64,000 bases of DNA from Micromonospora carbonacea (GTDB lineage: Bacteria; Actinomycetota; Actinomycetes; Mycobacteriales; Micromonosporaceae): assembly GCF_014205165.1 (NCBI RefSeq), contig NZ_JACHMZ010000001.1, forward strand, positions 4,012,501 to 4,076,500, read 5' to 3'. Of the stretch, positions 24,702 to 33,489 are shown piece by piece; within the stretch, counting starts at the first letter, position 1, and the number at the start of each line of letters is the position of its first letter. The position numbers and the translations under genes are program-made. Under the pieces are notes generated by a model, which had not been told where the DNA came from, made no database searches, and saw nothing but the letters and a program-made list of their open reading frames with translations.

Positions 24702-25364
24702 TCACACGTCGGTGACGCGCAGGCCGGCGTGCGCCTTGTAACGGCGGTTGACCGAGATGAGGTTGGCGGTGAACGCCTCCACCTGGTGCGCGTTGCGCAG
24801 CCGCCCGCCGTAGACGCCGCGCACGCCGGGGATGACGGCCGCGAGGTCCTGGACCAGGTCGGTGGCCGCGCGGTCGTCGCCGAGCACGAGCACGTCGGTG
24901 TCGACCGTGTCGAGGTCGGGGTCCTCCAGGAGCACGGCGGAGACGTGGTGGAACGCGCCGACGACGGTCGACGCGGTGAGGATGGCCGCCGCCTGCTGGG
25001 CCGCCGAGCCCTCCGCGGCGGGGAGGGCGTACGCGCCCTGCCGGTCGAAGCCCAGCGGGTTGACGCAGTCGACCACGACCTTCCCCGCCAGCGCCGGGGC
25101 CAGCTCGGTGAGCAGCTCGGCGTGGCCGTCCCACGGCACGGCGACCACGACGATGTCGCCGGCCGCCGCCGCGTCGGCGTTCGCCGCGCCCCGGACCCGG
25201 CCGGGCAGCGCCGCCGCGGTCTGCGCCGCCCGGTCGGCGTCCCGCGAGCCGAGCACCACGTCGAGCCCGGCCGCGGCGAAGCGGCGGGCGAGGCCGCGCC
25301 CCTGCGGGCCGGTGCCGCCGAGCACGGCGACGGTACGGCCGCGAAGCGCGTCGCTGACGGTCAT
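24702..25364 (-). CDS. npdG: F420-dependent NADP reductase (NADPH:F420 oxidoreductase)
   Basis: A 220-residue Rossmann protein that exchanges hydride between NADP(H) and cofactor F420. The nucleotide loop is VLGGTGPQGRGLARRFA, followed by VVLGSRDADRA, which suits the NADP phosphate. The substrate side has VVDCVNPLGFDRQGAY and VGAFHHVSAVLL, as in archaeal and actinobacterial Fno/NpdG. It is the last gene of an operon holding four LLM-class oxidoreductases, so it plausibly recycles F420 for them. Its ATG overlaps the preceding VOC gene stop (ATGA). Confidence 0.9.
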   Translation of the reverse strand: MTVSDALRGRTVAVLGGTGPQGRGLARRFAAAGLDVVLGSRDADRAAQTAAALPGRVRGAANADAAAAGDIVVVAVPWDGHAELLTELAPALAGKVVVDCVNPLGFDRQGAYALPAAEGSAAQQAAAILTASTVVGAFHHVSAVLLEDPDLDTVDTDVLVLGDDRAATDLVQDLAAVIPGVRGVYGGRLRNAHQVEAFTANLISVNRRYKAHAGLRVTDV

Positions 25365-25699
25365 GCCGGGTTCCTTTCGTAGACGACGAGCGGGTTGCCG
25401 CAGGGGTCGACGACCACCGCCCGCCGCTCGTGCGGGCCGGCCTGCGGGGCACCGGCCGTGGCGCCGGCCGCCACCAGCCCGGCCAGGCAGGCGTCCAGGT
25501 CGTCGACCTGCACGCTGAGCAGGGTCCGCCCGGCGACGGGCTGCTGGGTGGCGTCGGCGAGGCCGACGGTGACGGTGCCGTCGGTGACGGCGGCGTACCG
25601 GTCGCCGTCGCGGAACCGCACCGTCAGGCCGAGGCCGGTGTAGAAGGCGAGCTGGGCGTCCAGGTCCCCGGCGGGGACGATCACGTGACCGATCCTCAT
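25361..25699 (-). CDS. VOC family (glyoxalase/bleomycin-resistance fold) protein
   Basis: A 112-residue single-module VOC protein with both halves of the fold: HVIVPAGDLDAQLAFYTGLGL and LLSVQVDDLDACLAGLVAAGA, then VVVDPCGNPLVVYE. Such proteins serve as glyoxalases, epimerases or dioxygenases through a metal centre. It overlaps the neighbouring genes by four bases on each side within the LLM operon. The reaction is not predictable from sequence alone. Confidence 0.8.
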   Translation of the reverse strand: MRIGHVIVPAGDLDAQLAFYTGLGLTVRFRDGDRYAAVTDGTVTVGLADATQQPVAGRTLLSVQVDDLDACLAGLVAAGATAGAPQAGPHERRAVVVDPCGNPLVVYERNPA

Positions 25700-26679
25700 G
25701 GGCGGAACCTCGGCATGACCTCGCGGGCGAACCGCTCGACGATCTCGATGGAGCGCTCGATGGGCAGGCCGAGCCACTGGGCGCGGAAGACGAAGTGGTT
25801 GTAGCCGGCGTCGGCGAAGTCGCGGATCTTCGCGGCGATGTCGTCGGGCGAGCCGAAGAACAGCGCCTTCTCCTTGATCGCGTCCCACTGCGACTCGAAG
25901 AAGTCCATGCCGTACTGGACGTACTCGCCGTAGGAGCGGCGCACCGCGTCGCCGGCCACCGCGAAGGCGGCCTCCGCCGAGTCCGCGACGCACAGGTCGC
26001 GGTGGATCGGGAACACCGCGCCCTCCTCGCCGAAGCCGGCCGCCCGGCGCTGCTCCCGGTAGTCGGCCAGGTTGCCGACGGCCCAGTTGCGCCGCACGTT
26101 CGACGGGGCCAGCCACGGCAGGCCCTGCCGGGCGATCCGGGCGATGCCCGTCGGGCCGTTGGCCCCGACCCACACCGGCGGGTGCGGGCGCTGCACGGGC
26201 AGGACGCTGCACCGTACGCCGTCGAGGGCGAAGTGCTTGCCCTCGTGGTGGACCGTCTCCCCCGTCCACAGCCGCTGCATCACCGCGAGGGCCTCGTTCA
26301 TCCGCGACACGCGGGTGCGCCGGTCGATGCCGAACGACGCGAACTCGACGTCGCGGTAGCCGGAGCCGATGCCCAGCACGAACCGGCCGCCGGACATCTG
26401 GTCGATGGTCGCGATCTCCTCGGCCCAGTGCACGGGGTGGCCCAGCGGCAGGATGAGGATGCCGGTGCCGAGCTGCATGGTCCCGGAGTGGTCCACGAGC
26501 CGGCTCAGCAGCGGTAGCGGCTGCGGCGTGCGCAGCGACGACAGGTAGTGGTGGATGCCGAACACCGAGTCGTAGCCCAGGTCGCGGACGTGCTGGACGT
26601 ACTCGACGGTCTCGCCGATGCGCCGGCCCAGGTCGTCGCCGGGGGCGTACTGGTGGTCGAGGAGGATGCCGAACCGCAC
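25696..26679 (-). CDS. LLM class (luciferase-like) F420/flavin-dependent oxidoreductase 4
   Basis: A 327-residue TIM-barrel protein of the luciferase-like superfamily. Motifs are FGIHHYLSS, LGTGILILPLGHPVHWAEEIATIDQMSGGRFVLGIGSGY and HPPVWVGANGPTGIARIAR. These match actinobacterial F420-dependent oxidoreductases and related FMN monooxygenases. The GTG start overlaps nothing upstream; it follows the enoyl-CoA hydratase gene by nine bases. The operon-encoded F420-NADP reductase favours F420 as cofactor, though a flavin reductase gene at 51233 leaves FMN possible. Confidence 0.88.
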   Translation of the reverse strand: MRFGILLDHQYAPGDDLGRRIGETVEYVQHVRDLGYDSVFGIHHYLSSLRTPQPLPLLSRLVDHSGTMQLGTGILILPLGHPVHWAEEIATIDQMSGGRFVLGIGSGYRDVEFASFGIDRRTRVSRMNEALAVMQRLWTGETVHHEGKHFALDGVRCSVLPVQRPHPPVWVGANGPTGIARIARQGLPWLAPSNVRRNWAVGNLADYREQRRAAGFGEEGAVFPIHRDLCVADSAEAAFAVAGDAVRRSYGEYVQYGMDFFESQWDAIKEKALFFGSPDDIAAKIRDFADAGYNHFVFRAQWLGLPIERSIEIVERFAREVMPRFRP

Positions 26680-26688
26680 GCCGCGCGC

Positions 26689-27660
26689 CTACTCTTCCCG
26701 GGACCGGGTGTCGCTGAGCCGGAAGTAGGGCGCGACCAGCCGGTCCCGGTCGGCCAGCGCCTGGGCGATGCCCTTCTCGCGGCGCTCCTTGAGGAAGTTC
26801 CAGTCGCCCTCGTCGAAGCTGACGTTGGTGGCCCAGCCGTGCCCGACCCAGCCGGTCATCGCGCCCAGGCCCTTGCCCCGGGCCTCCATGACCACCTGCA
26901 TCATCGACTTGCCCATCATCAGCGAGTCCAGCGGCATGACCGCGATCGCGTCGGCGTAGTCGTCGACCCAGCGCTGCAGCTCGTCGCGCTCGACGACCTT
27001 GGTGACCAGGCCCTTGCGCTCGCCCTCCTCGGCGCCGATGGCCCGCATGGTCAGCATGACGTCCTTCATCGTCGTCAGGCCGACCTTCTCGATCCAGTGG
27101 TACATGTCCTGCGGGGCGGGGCCGAGGTAGCGGAACGCGGGGTGGGTGAACCGGGCGTCCGGGGAGGCGATGACGATGTCGGCCGACAGCGCGATCTGGA
27201 AGTGGCCGCCGTAGCAGTAGCCCTGCACCTGGCAGATGGTCGCCTTCAGCGACTCGATGATCGGGCGGGTGAAGCCGGAACTGAGCACGTTGCGGTCGGG
27301 CAGGATCCGCTGCCGCTGCGCCGGCCGCCGCCGCGACGCCTTGTCGGTGCCGGTCCGGTAGCCGATGTAGTGGCCCAGCTCGGCGGCGTCCGCGCCGGTG
27401 CCGAAGTGCTCGCCCTCGCCCTTGAACACGATGACCTTGACCCGGTCGTCGGTCTCGGCCTCCCGGACCAGGTCGCCGACCCGCTCGAACGCTGCCACGG
27501 GGATGGCGTTGAGCCGCTCGGGGCGGTCGAAGGTGATGGTCGCGACGGACCGTTCCTCGTCGACGTCGTAGCGGACGTACTTCGCGAGGACCTCGGGGTC
27601 GACCTCCATGTTCTCGACGTCCCACTGGTGTTCCAGAAGCTCGGCTTCGGTCTTCTTCAC
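26689..27660 (-). CDS. Enoyl-CoA hydratase/isomerase family protein (long form)
   Basis: A 323-residue crotonase-fold protein. The oxyanion-hole segments are FKGEGEHFGTGADAAEL and VQGYCYGGHFQIALSADIVIASPDARF. It is about 60 residues longer than typical enoyl-CoA hydratases, with an extra N-terminal helix region (EAELLEHQWDVENMEVDPEVLAKYV) and a long C-terminal helix. Long crotonase-type hydrolases of cyclic keto-acyl-CoA (6-oxocyclohexenyl hydrolase or BadI-like) would be a fair alternative. The GTG start has AAGGAA upstream. It sits between two LLM genes with nine-base gaps. Confidence 0.82.
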   Translation of the reverse strand: MKKTEAELLEHQWDVENMEVDPEVLAKYVRYDVDEERSVATITFDRPERLNAIPVAAFERVGDLVREAETDDRVKVIVFKGEGEHFGTGADAAELGHYIGYRTGTDKASRRRPAQRQRILPDRNVLSSGFTRPIIESLKATICQVQGYCYGGHFQIALSADIVIASPDARFTHPAFRYLGPAPQDMYHWIEKVGLTTMKDVMLTMRAIGAEEGERKGLVTKVVERDELQRWVDDYADAIAVMPLDSLMMGKSMMQVVMEARGKGLGAMTGWVGHGWATNVSFDEGDWNFLKERREKGIAQALADRDRLVAPYFRLSDTRSREE

Positions 27661-27669
27661 GGCGGTTCC

Positions 27670-28668
27670 TTAGGTGGCGGGGGTGCGGAAGGCGGGGATC
27701 ACTTCGGTGGCGAACAGCCGCAGCGAGGCGCGCAGCTTCTCGGTGGGCATGCCCAGCCACCCGGGACGGAAGATCAGGTGGTCGAAGCCCAGGTCGCGCA
27801 GGGCGGAGATCCGTTCGACGAGGAACTCCGGGGAGCCCAGCAGCAGCGTGTTGCGCACCAGCTCGTCGAACCGGTCCCGCTGCCAGCGCAGCGCCGGGTA
27901 CTCGGCGTACGTCGAGTACTCGACGCGGGCGTGCGGCAGCGCCTCCGCGACGGCCCGCTCGGTGGTCGGCGCGCAGTACAGCTCGACGCCGACGGGCCGC
28001 TGCACGGTCGCCGGGTCGCGGCCGTACTCGGCCAGGGCCTCGTTGTAGACGGCCAGGTGCTCGGGCAGGAAGCGGCGGCTCGGGGAGTTGCCCGGGGCGT
28101 ACCAGGCGTCGCCGAGGCGGGCCGCCCGGCGGACGGCCTTCTTGCCGCCCGCGCCGATCCAGATCGGCGGCCCGCCCGGGGTCAGCGGGCGCACCCCGAT
28201 CGTGGCGTCGGTCTGCGGGTAGAACTCGCCCTCGTGGGTGACGGGCTGCCCGGTCCACAGGGCCCGGATGAGCCGCAGGCTCTCGTCGAAGCGGCGGAAC
28301 CGGGTCTCCGGGTCGATGCCGAACGCGGCGAACTCGTTGTCGCGGTAGCCGGCGCCGACGCCGAGGACCACCCGCCCGCCGGAGAGGTGGTCGAGGGTGG
28401 CGAACTCCTCGGCGACGTGCACCGGGTGGAACATCGGCAGCAGCAGGATGCCGGTGCCGAGCAGCATGTCGCCGGAGCGCGGGATCAGGCTGGCCAGCAT
28501 GGAGATCGGCTGGGGCGTGGCCAGGTTGGACTGGAAGTGGTTGATCGTCCACACCGAGTCGTAGCCCAGCTCGGCGGCCAGCTCGACGGTGCCGAACAGG
28601 TCGTCGAGGTGGGCGCGCAGGTCGTCGCCGTGCGGGTACTGGTGCGACGCCATGATGCCGAACCTCAT
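27670..28668 (-). CDS. LLM class F420/flavin-dependent oxidoreductase 3
   Basis: A 332-residue luciferase-like TIM-barrel protein. It opens MRFGIMASHQYPHGDDLRAH, has TINHFQSNLATPQP, LGTGILLLPMFHPVHVAEEFATLDHLSGGRVVLGVGAGYRD and GGPPIWIGAGGKKAVRRAARL. It is a clear paralogue of the proteins encoded at 25696 and 30248. The ATG overlaps the acyl-CoA ligase stop by four bases. Three or four paralogues in one operon suggest successive oxygenations or reductions of related intermediates. Confidence 0.88.
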   Translation of the reverse strand: MRFGIMASHQYPHGDDLRAHLDDLFGTVELAAELGYDSVWTINHFQSNLATPQPISMLASLIPRSGDMLLGTGILLLPMFHPVHVAEEFATLDHLSGGRVVLGVGAGYRDNEFAAFGIDPETRFRRFDESLRLIRALWTGQPVTHEGEFYPQTDATIGVRPLTPGGPPIWIGAGGKKAVRRAARLGDAWYAPGNSPSRRFLPEHLAVYNEALAEYGRDPATVQRPVGVELYCAPTTERAVAEALPHARVEYSTYAEYPALRWQRDRFDELVRNTLLLGSPEFLVERISALRDLGFDHLIFRPGWLGMPTEKLRASLRLFATEVIPAFRTPAT

Positions 28669-30251
28669 CGGCTTCCTCCCTCCTGCGACACGGCTGCCGC
28701 TTTGCCCGCCTCCGGCAGGGGTGCCGCCGCGCGGCTGGTCTTGCCGGTGGTGCTGCGTTCCAGGGCGGGCACGAACTCGACCCGCCGGGGGGTCTTGAAG
28801 TGGGCGAGGCGGTCCCGGGCGTACGCGACGACGGCGTCGGCGAGGTCGGCGTCGGTGACCGCGTCGTCGGCCTCCCGCACGACGAGCGCCACGGGGATCT
28901 CGCCCAGCCGGTCGTCGGCGCGGCCGAGCACCCGCACGTCGCGCACGAGCGGGTGCTCGCGCAGCACGTCCTCGATCTCCTCGGGCCACACCTGGAAACC
29001 GCCGCACTTGATCATGTCGCGCTTGCGGCCGACGAGGAACAGGACGCCGTCGGCGTCGACGTAGCCGATGTCGCCGGTGTGCACCCAGCCGTCGCGGACC
29101 AGGTCCCGGGACGCCTCGGCGTCGTCGACGTACCCCCGGGTGAGCGCGGACCGGACGACCACCTCGCCCGAGGAGCCGGTGGGCAGGGCCTCGCCCGCGT
29201 CGTCGCGGATCTCCAGCTCGACGCCCGGGTAGACCCGACCGGCCGACCCGGGCTTCCACCGCCCGGCCTTCATGTCCCGGCCGGTCCAGCCGGCGATGTG
29301 CCCGGCCTCGGTCGAGCCGTAGTTGACCAGGATCGGCACCCGGTAGCGCTCCTCGAAGGCGCGGCGCACCGGCCAGGAGATCGCCTGCCCGGCCACGAGG
29401 ACGGACTTGACCCCGTGAAACGGCAGGTCCCGCTCGGCGTGCACGATGTCGAAGACCATCGTGGGGAGCAGGAAGAGGTTGTCGAACGCGAACCGGTCCA
29501 TCAGGCCGGCGAGCCGGTCGACGCCGAAGCGTTCCCAGACCACGGCGGCCCGCCCGACGAAGTAGGCGAACAGCAGCGAGTGCTGGCCGCCGCTGTGGAA
29601 CAGCGGCAGGGCGATGAGGTTGGGGGCGGCGTCGGGCGCGGCGGTGCCCTCGGCGTCGGTGCCGGTGCTGACCCGGGCCAGCCGCCCGAGCGACTCGCGG
29701 GTCCCGCCGTGGGTGACGCTGACCGCCTTCGGCCGCCCGGTGGTGGTGCCGCCGGTGAACAGGATGCACGCCTCGGCCTCGGGCGCGACGTCGACCGTCG
29801 GCACCCGCGCCTCGTGCCGCCACGGCAGGGCCGCCGCGCCGGCGAGCGGTTCCGCGACGCTACGCACCGGCGGCGCGTCCCCGGCGGCGGCGAGGAACTC
29901 GGCGATCACGTCCGGGCGGCGGTCGTCGACGAGCAGCAGGCGCGGGTCGGTCTTCGCGACCGACTCGGCCAGCTCGGCGGCGTTGTAGAGGCTGCTCACG
30001 GTGACCGGGACCGCGCCGACCTTCCACGCGCCGAAGAGGAAGAAGACGATCTCCGGGCCGTTGGTCAGGTAGCAGGCGACGCGGTCGCCGGGGCCGACGC
30101 CCTCGGCGCGCAGCGCGGCGGCGACCCCGCCGGCGAGCAGGTCGATCTGGTCGAACGTCCACGACCGGCCGTCCTCGCCGTGCAGGCCCGGCACGTCGGG
30201 GCGGTCGGCGCAGCGCCGGTCGAGGATGCGGGCGAGGTTGCCGGCGCTCAT
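28665..30251 (-). CDS. Acyl-CoA synthetase (AMP-binding) 1
   Basis: A 528-residue adenylate-forming ligase that should activate a carboxylic acid as its CoA thioester. The P-loop-like motif is LFTGGTTTGRPKAVSVTHGG, then YGSTEAGHIAG, HTGDIGYVDADG and KRDMIKCGGFQVWPEEIE. The catalytic Lys near the C-terminus sits in ERSTTGKTSR. It overlaps LLM genes by four bases on both sides. The substrate is likely a carboxylate produced or consumed in this pathway. Confidence 0.9.
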   Translation of the reverse strand: MSAGNLARILDRRCADRPDVPGLHGEDGRSWTFDQIDLLAGGVAAALRAEGVGPGDRVACYLTNGPEIVFFLFGAWKVGAVPVTVSSLYNAAELAESVAKTDPRLLLVDDRRPDVIAEFLAAAGDAPPVRSVAEPLAGAAALPWRHEARVPTVDVAPEAEACILFTGGTTTGRPKAVSVTHGGTRESLGRLARVSTGTDAEGTAAPDAAPNLIALPLFHSGGQHSLLFAYFVGRAAVVWERFGVDRLAGLMDRFAFDNLFLLPTMVFDIVHAERDLPFHGVKSVLVAGQAISWPVRRAFEERYRVPILVNYGSTEAGHIAGWTGRDMKAGRWKPGSAGRVYPGVELEIRDDAGEALPTGSSGEVVVRSALTRGYVDDAEASRDLVRDGWVHTGDIGYVDADGVLFLVGRKRDMIKCGGFQVWPEEIEDVLREHPLVRDVRVLGRADDRLGEIPVALVVREADDAVTDADLADAVVAYARDRLAHFKTPRRVEFVPALERSTTGKTSRAAAPLPEAGKAAAVSQEGGSR

Positions 30252-31255
30252 CGGGACACCTCCCGTGCCGTCGGTGCGGGGTCGACGCGCGCGATGACCT
30301 CCGCGCCGAAGCGGGCGAGCTGCTCCATCGCCTCGTCCTGGCCGGCGCCGACGAACTGGTGGCGCAGGGAGACCTCGGTGATGCCGAGGTCGGTCTCCCA
30401 GCGGCGCAGCTTGTCGACGATCTCGTCGGCCGACCCGACGAGGCAGTCCTCGGCGAGGTAGCGGTCGAGGTCGAGGGACTGGGCGTCGTCCCACGACTTG
30501 TAGCCCGCGTACTGGCGTTGCAGGTGGGGGCGGACGGCGGCGACGGCGGCGGCGTAGCTGTCGCCGAGGTACGCCTCGCGGGTCATCGGGTACTCCCGGT
30601 CGAGGGCGAAGCCGCGCTCGACGAGGTCGGCGCGGTAGATGCCGAGCAGCCGGGCCAGCTCGGCGTCGTTGCCCTTGGGGCCGATGAGCCACGGCGCGTC
30701 CAGCCGGGCCGCCCGGCGGATCGCGGGCTCGGCGAACGCGCCGATCCACAGCGGCGGGCCGCCGGGCTGCACGGGGCGCAGCGCCAGGGACGCGCCGGGG
30801 ACCTCGCCCCAGCTGCCGGCGAGGTCGACCGTCTCGCCGTTCCACAGCGACCGCAGCGTCGGCACGTACTCGCGCAGGCGGCGCAGCCGGTCGTCCCAGG
30901 CGACGCCGAACGCGGTGGTCTCCCGCTTGCGGTAGCCGGCGCCGATGCCGACGGTCAGCCGGCCGCCCGAGAGCACGTCGAGGGACGCGAGGTCCTCGGC
31001 GAGCGCGACCGGGTTCAGCAGCGGCGCGAGCAGCACCCCGAAGCCGATGCGGACCCGCGAGGTGGCGCGGGCGAGGTACCCGGCGAGCGGGATCGGCTGG
31101 ACGAACGCCGACCGGGCCAGGTAGTGGTGCCCGAGGTAGACGGCGTGGAAGCCGGCCGCCTCCGCGGCGGCGGCCTGGGCGAGCACGCCGTCGATGCCGT
31201 CGACGGCGGAGGCCGACGGGTCGAACTGGGCGCTGAGGAAGCAGCTGATCCTCAC
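30248..31255 (-). CDS. LLM class F420/flavin-dependent oxidoreductase 2
   Basis: A 335-residue luciferase-like protein with YLGHHYLARSAFVQPIPLAGYLARATSRVRIGFGVLLAPLLNPVALAEDLASLDVLSGGRLTVGIGAGYRK-type blocks in the expected order, and GGPPLWIGAFAEPAIRRAARL. The GTG start overlaps the stop of LLM gene 1 by four bases (GTGA). The C-terminal part differs most from its paralogues, so it probably handles a different intermediate. Confidence 0.87.
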   Translation of the reverse strand: MRISCFLSAQFDPSASAVDGIDGVLAQAAAAEAAGFHAVYLGHHYLARSAFVQPIPLAGYLARATSRVRIGFGVLLAPLLNPVALAEDLASLDVLSGGRLTVGIGAGYRKRETTAFGVAWDDRLRRLREYVPTLRSLWNGETVDLAGSWGEVPGASLALRPVQPGGPPLWIGAFAEPAIRRAARLDAPWLIGPKGNDAELARLLGIYRADLVERGFALDREYPMTREAYLGDSYAAAVAAVRPHLQRQYAGYKSWDDAQSLDLDRYLAEDCLVGSADEIVDKLRRWETDLGITEVSLRHQFVGAGQDEAMEQLARFGAEVIARVDPAPTAREVSR

Positions 31256-32352
31256 CCGACGACCGCCTCGGTGACGGGCGGGGCGACCGGGGCGGCGTCG
31301 GCCTGCTCCTGGGCGCGGAAGTGCGGGATGACCTTCTCGGCGAACTCCTCCATCGACCGCAGCGCGGCCCGGCGGTCCAGCGACGGGATGCGCAGCCAGC
31401 CGATGTAGTGGTTGATGCCGAGCTGTTCGCGCAGCATCTCGATGGTCTCGATGACCCGCTGCGCCGAGCCGAAGTTGCCGCCGTGGGTCAGCGTCTGCTC
31501 CAGGGTCAGCAGCTCGATGTTCTTCGCGACGGCCGCGTAGTAGGAGCGTTCCTGCTCGATGGCCTCCTCCGAGCCGGGGATGACCTTGCCGACCGACTTG
31601 TAGTAGTTCATCGCGGCCAGGGCGGCCTCCCGCAGGCCCTCCTCCCCGTCGCCGCACCAGACCTGCTGCATGAACGGCAGTTCGTAGTCGGCGATGTCGA
31701 ACCCGTTCTCCCGCATGCTCTGCCGGTAGAGGCCGAAGTTCTTCTGCATGATGCCCAACGGCGTGAAGTTCGGCGAGGTGATGATCGACTCGCCGACCGC
31801 GCCGCGCTCGCGGAAGCTGTCGGGGGAGACGGTGCCCTGGAGGATCGGCGGGCCGCCGGGGGTGTGCGGGCGCGGGTAGGTCGTGACGTCGTCGTAGTGG
31901 AAGATCTGGCCGTGGTAGGAGAAGTTCTCCTGCGACAGCGCCAGCCGCAGGATCTCCAGGGTCTCCTGGTAGCGCTGCTTCGACTCCTCCAGGGGGATGC
32001 CGAAGCCGGCGAACTCGGCGGGCTGGTAGCCCCGGCCGACGCCGATGCGGACCCGGCCGCCGCTGAGCACGTCGAGGGCGGCGATGTCCTCGGCCAGGCG
32101 CAGCGGGTGGTGCAGCGGCAGCACGAGGACGGCGGTGCCGATGGTGATCCGCCGGGTGCGCTCGGCGACGGCCATGCCGAAGTTCACCGGGCTGCCGAGG
32201 ATGCCGTACTTGGAGAAGTGGTGCTCGGCCAGCCAGATCGAGTCGAAGCCCAGCTCGTCGGCCAGCTGGATCTCGTCGAGGGTCTCCCGCAGCACCTGAT
32301 GGTCCGATGTGCCATCGCTCACCGGAAACAGGTTCATGATTCCGAACTTCAC
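31252..32352 (-). CDS. LLM class F420/flavin-dependent oxidoreductase 1
   Basis: A 366-residue luciferase-like protein and first gene of the operon. It is closer to the bacterial-luciferase-like monooxygenase branch: WLAEHHFSKYGILGSPVNFGMAVAERT, VLVLPLHHPLRLAEDIAALDVLSGGRVRIGVGRGYQPAEF and GGPPILQGTVSPDSFRERGA. It is about 35 residues longer than the other three. A GAGGAGA ribosome site precedes the GTG start. A 16-bp operator lies 17 bases upstream. Confidence 0.88.
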   Translation of the reverse strand: MKFGIMNLFPVSDGTSDHQVLRETLDEIQLADELGFDSIWLAEHHFSKYGILGSPVNFGMAVAERTRRITIGTAVLVLPLHHPLRLAEDIAALDVLSGGRVRIGVGRGYQPAEFAGFGIPLEESKQRYQETLEILRLALSQENFSYHGQIFHYDDVTTYPRPHTPGGPPILQGTVSPDSFRERGAVGESIITSPNFTPLGIMQKNFGLYRQSMRENGFDIADYELPFMQQVWCGDGEEGLREAALAAMNYYKSVGKVIPGSEEAIEQERSYYAAVAKNIELLTLEQTLTHGGNFGSAQRVIETIEMLREQLGINHYIGWLRIPSLDRRAALRSMEEFAEKVIPHFRAQEQADAAPVAPPVTEAVVG

Positions 32353-32368
32353 GGCCTCTCCTCGTTTA

Positions 32369-32384
32369 TTCCGACCAGCCGGTA
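32369..32384. promoter_or_regulatory. Regulon operator a (LLM operon)
   Basis: TTCCGACCAGCCGGTA, a dyad with 5-bp half sites TTCCG/CGGTA and a 6-base centre. It lies directly upstream of the LLM operon start at 32352 and matches six other sites in the window. Confidence 0.7.
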
Positions 32385-32424
32385 TGTTACTGCCGTACTA
32401 GATGGCCTGCAAGGGTTGCGCAGG

Positions 32425-33477
32425 TCAGGCCGCTGCGGTGCGCCCGGGCACGGGCGACTCGCCGACCCGCGCGCCGACCCGCAGCTCGCCGGCGCGACGC
32501 CGGTGCCACGAGCCGCGCCCGAGCCGGGCGTCGAGCACCAGCGCCCGGCGCAGGAACAGGTGCGGGTCCGCCTCCATCGTGATGCCCATCCCGCCGTGCA
32601 CCTGGATGCACCGCTCGGCGGCGAAGACCGCCGCCCGCCCGGCCGCGGCCTTCGCCGCGTGCACCTGGATCCCGGCGTCGGGGCGGCCGGTGTCGACCGC
32701 CCACGCGGCGTACAGGGTCAGGTCCCATGCGGCCTTGCGCGCCGTGGCGGCCTCCGCGAGCTGGAACGCGACCCCCTGGAACGAGCCGATCACCCGGCCG
32801 AACTGCCGGCGGGTGCGGGCCTGCTCGGCGGCCAGGTCGATCGCGCCCTGCGCGACCCCGCACAGCTCGGCGGCCACCACCAGCGCGGCGCGCCACGCGC
32901 CCGCGCCGGCGGGCGTCACCCGCCCAGGCGCGGCCAGGGTGACGTCCGACAGCGGCACCGACGGGTCGACGGAGTCCCGCGCGGCGACCCCGGCCGCCTC
33001 GGCGGTCCAGACCCCGTCGGGGCCCAGGACGGCGACGCCGTCGGCCTGCGCCGCGTACGGCACCAGGGTCCGCACCAGCGGATCGGGCGAGACCCCGTCC
33101 GCCCAGCCGGAGCCGCCCGGCACGTCGACCGCGCAGGTGAGCACCCGGCCGCCGGAGAGCACCTCGTCGGGCAGCGGGTCGGGCCGATCGCCGCCGCAGA
33201 GCAGCTGGACGGCGGCCGCGTGCGCCGGGAACCGGCTCGGCACGAGCCGCTCGCCGAGCGCCTCGACGGCGACCAGCAGGTCGATCAGGTGCGACCCGAC
33301 GCCGCCGGCGGCCTCGGGCACGCCGAGGAGGCCGAAGTCGCCCAGCAGCAGGCCGTCGCAGGCCGGGGCGCGCCACGGGCCCGTCAGGGCGTCGCGCGCC
33401 CGGACTTTCTCCCCCGCCGCGAGGGCGGCGACGGTGTCGCCGATCTCCCGCTGCTCCGGGGTGAAGGTTGCTCGCAT
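32425..33477 (-). CDS. Acyl-CoA dehydrogenase, small (alpha-type) subunit-like
   Basis: A 350-residue acyl-CoA dehydrogenase fold. The C-terminal helical domain has QARTRRQFGRVIGSFQGVAFQLAEA and CIQVHGGMGITMEADPHLFLRRA. The usual catalytic glutamate region (YxGTxQ) is absent. The N-terminal half is degenerate compared with typical FadE proteins. Such a protein beside a full-length FadE suggests a heterotetrameric dehydrogenase like the FadE26-27 or FadE28-29 steroid types of mycobacteria. The gene for the probable partner is 12 bases upstream. No signal for a separate promoter is seen. Confidence 0.85.
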   Translation of the reverse strand: MRATFTPEQREIGDTVAALAAGEKVRARDALTGPWRAPACDGLLLGDFGLLGVPEAAGGVGSHLIDLLVAVEALGERLVPSRFPAHAAAVQLLCGGDRPDPLPDEVLSGGRVLTCAVDVPGGSGWADGVSPDPLVRTLVPYAAQADGVAVLGPDGVWTAEAAGVAARDSVDPSVPLSDVTLAAPGRVTPAGAGAWRAALVVAAELCGVAQGAIDLAAEQARTRRQFGRVIGSFQGVAFQLAEAATARKAAWDLTLYAAWAVDTGRPDAGIQVHAAKAAAGRAAVFAAERCIQVHGGMGITMEADPHLFLRRALVLDARLGRGSWHRRRAGELRVGARVGESPVPGRTAAA

Positions 33478-33489
33478 GTGGCACTCCGC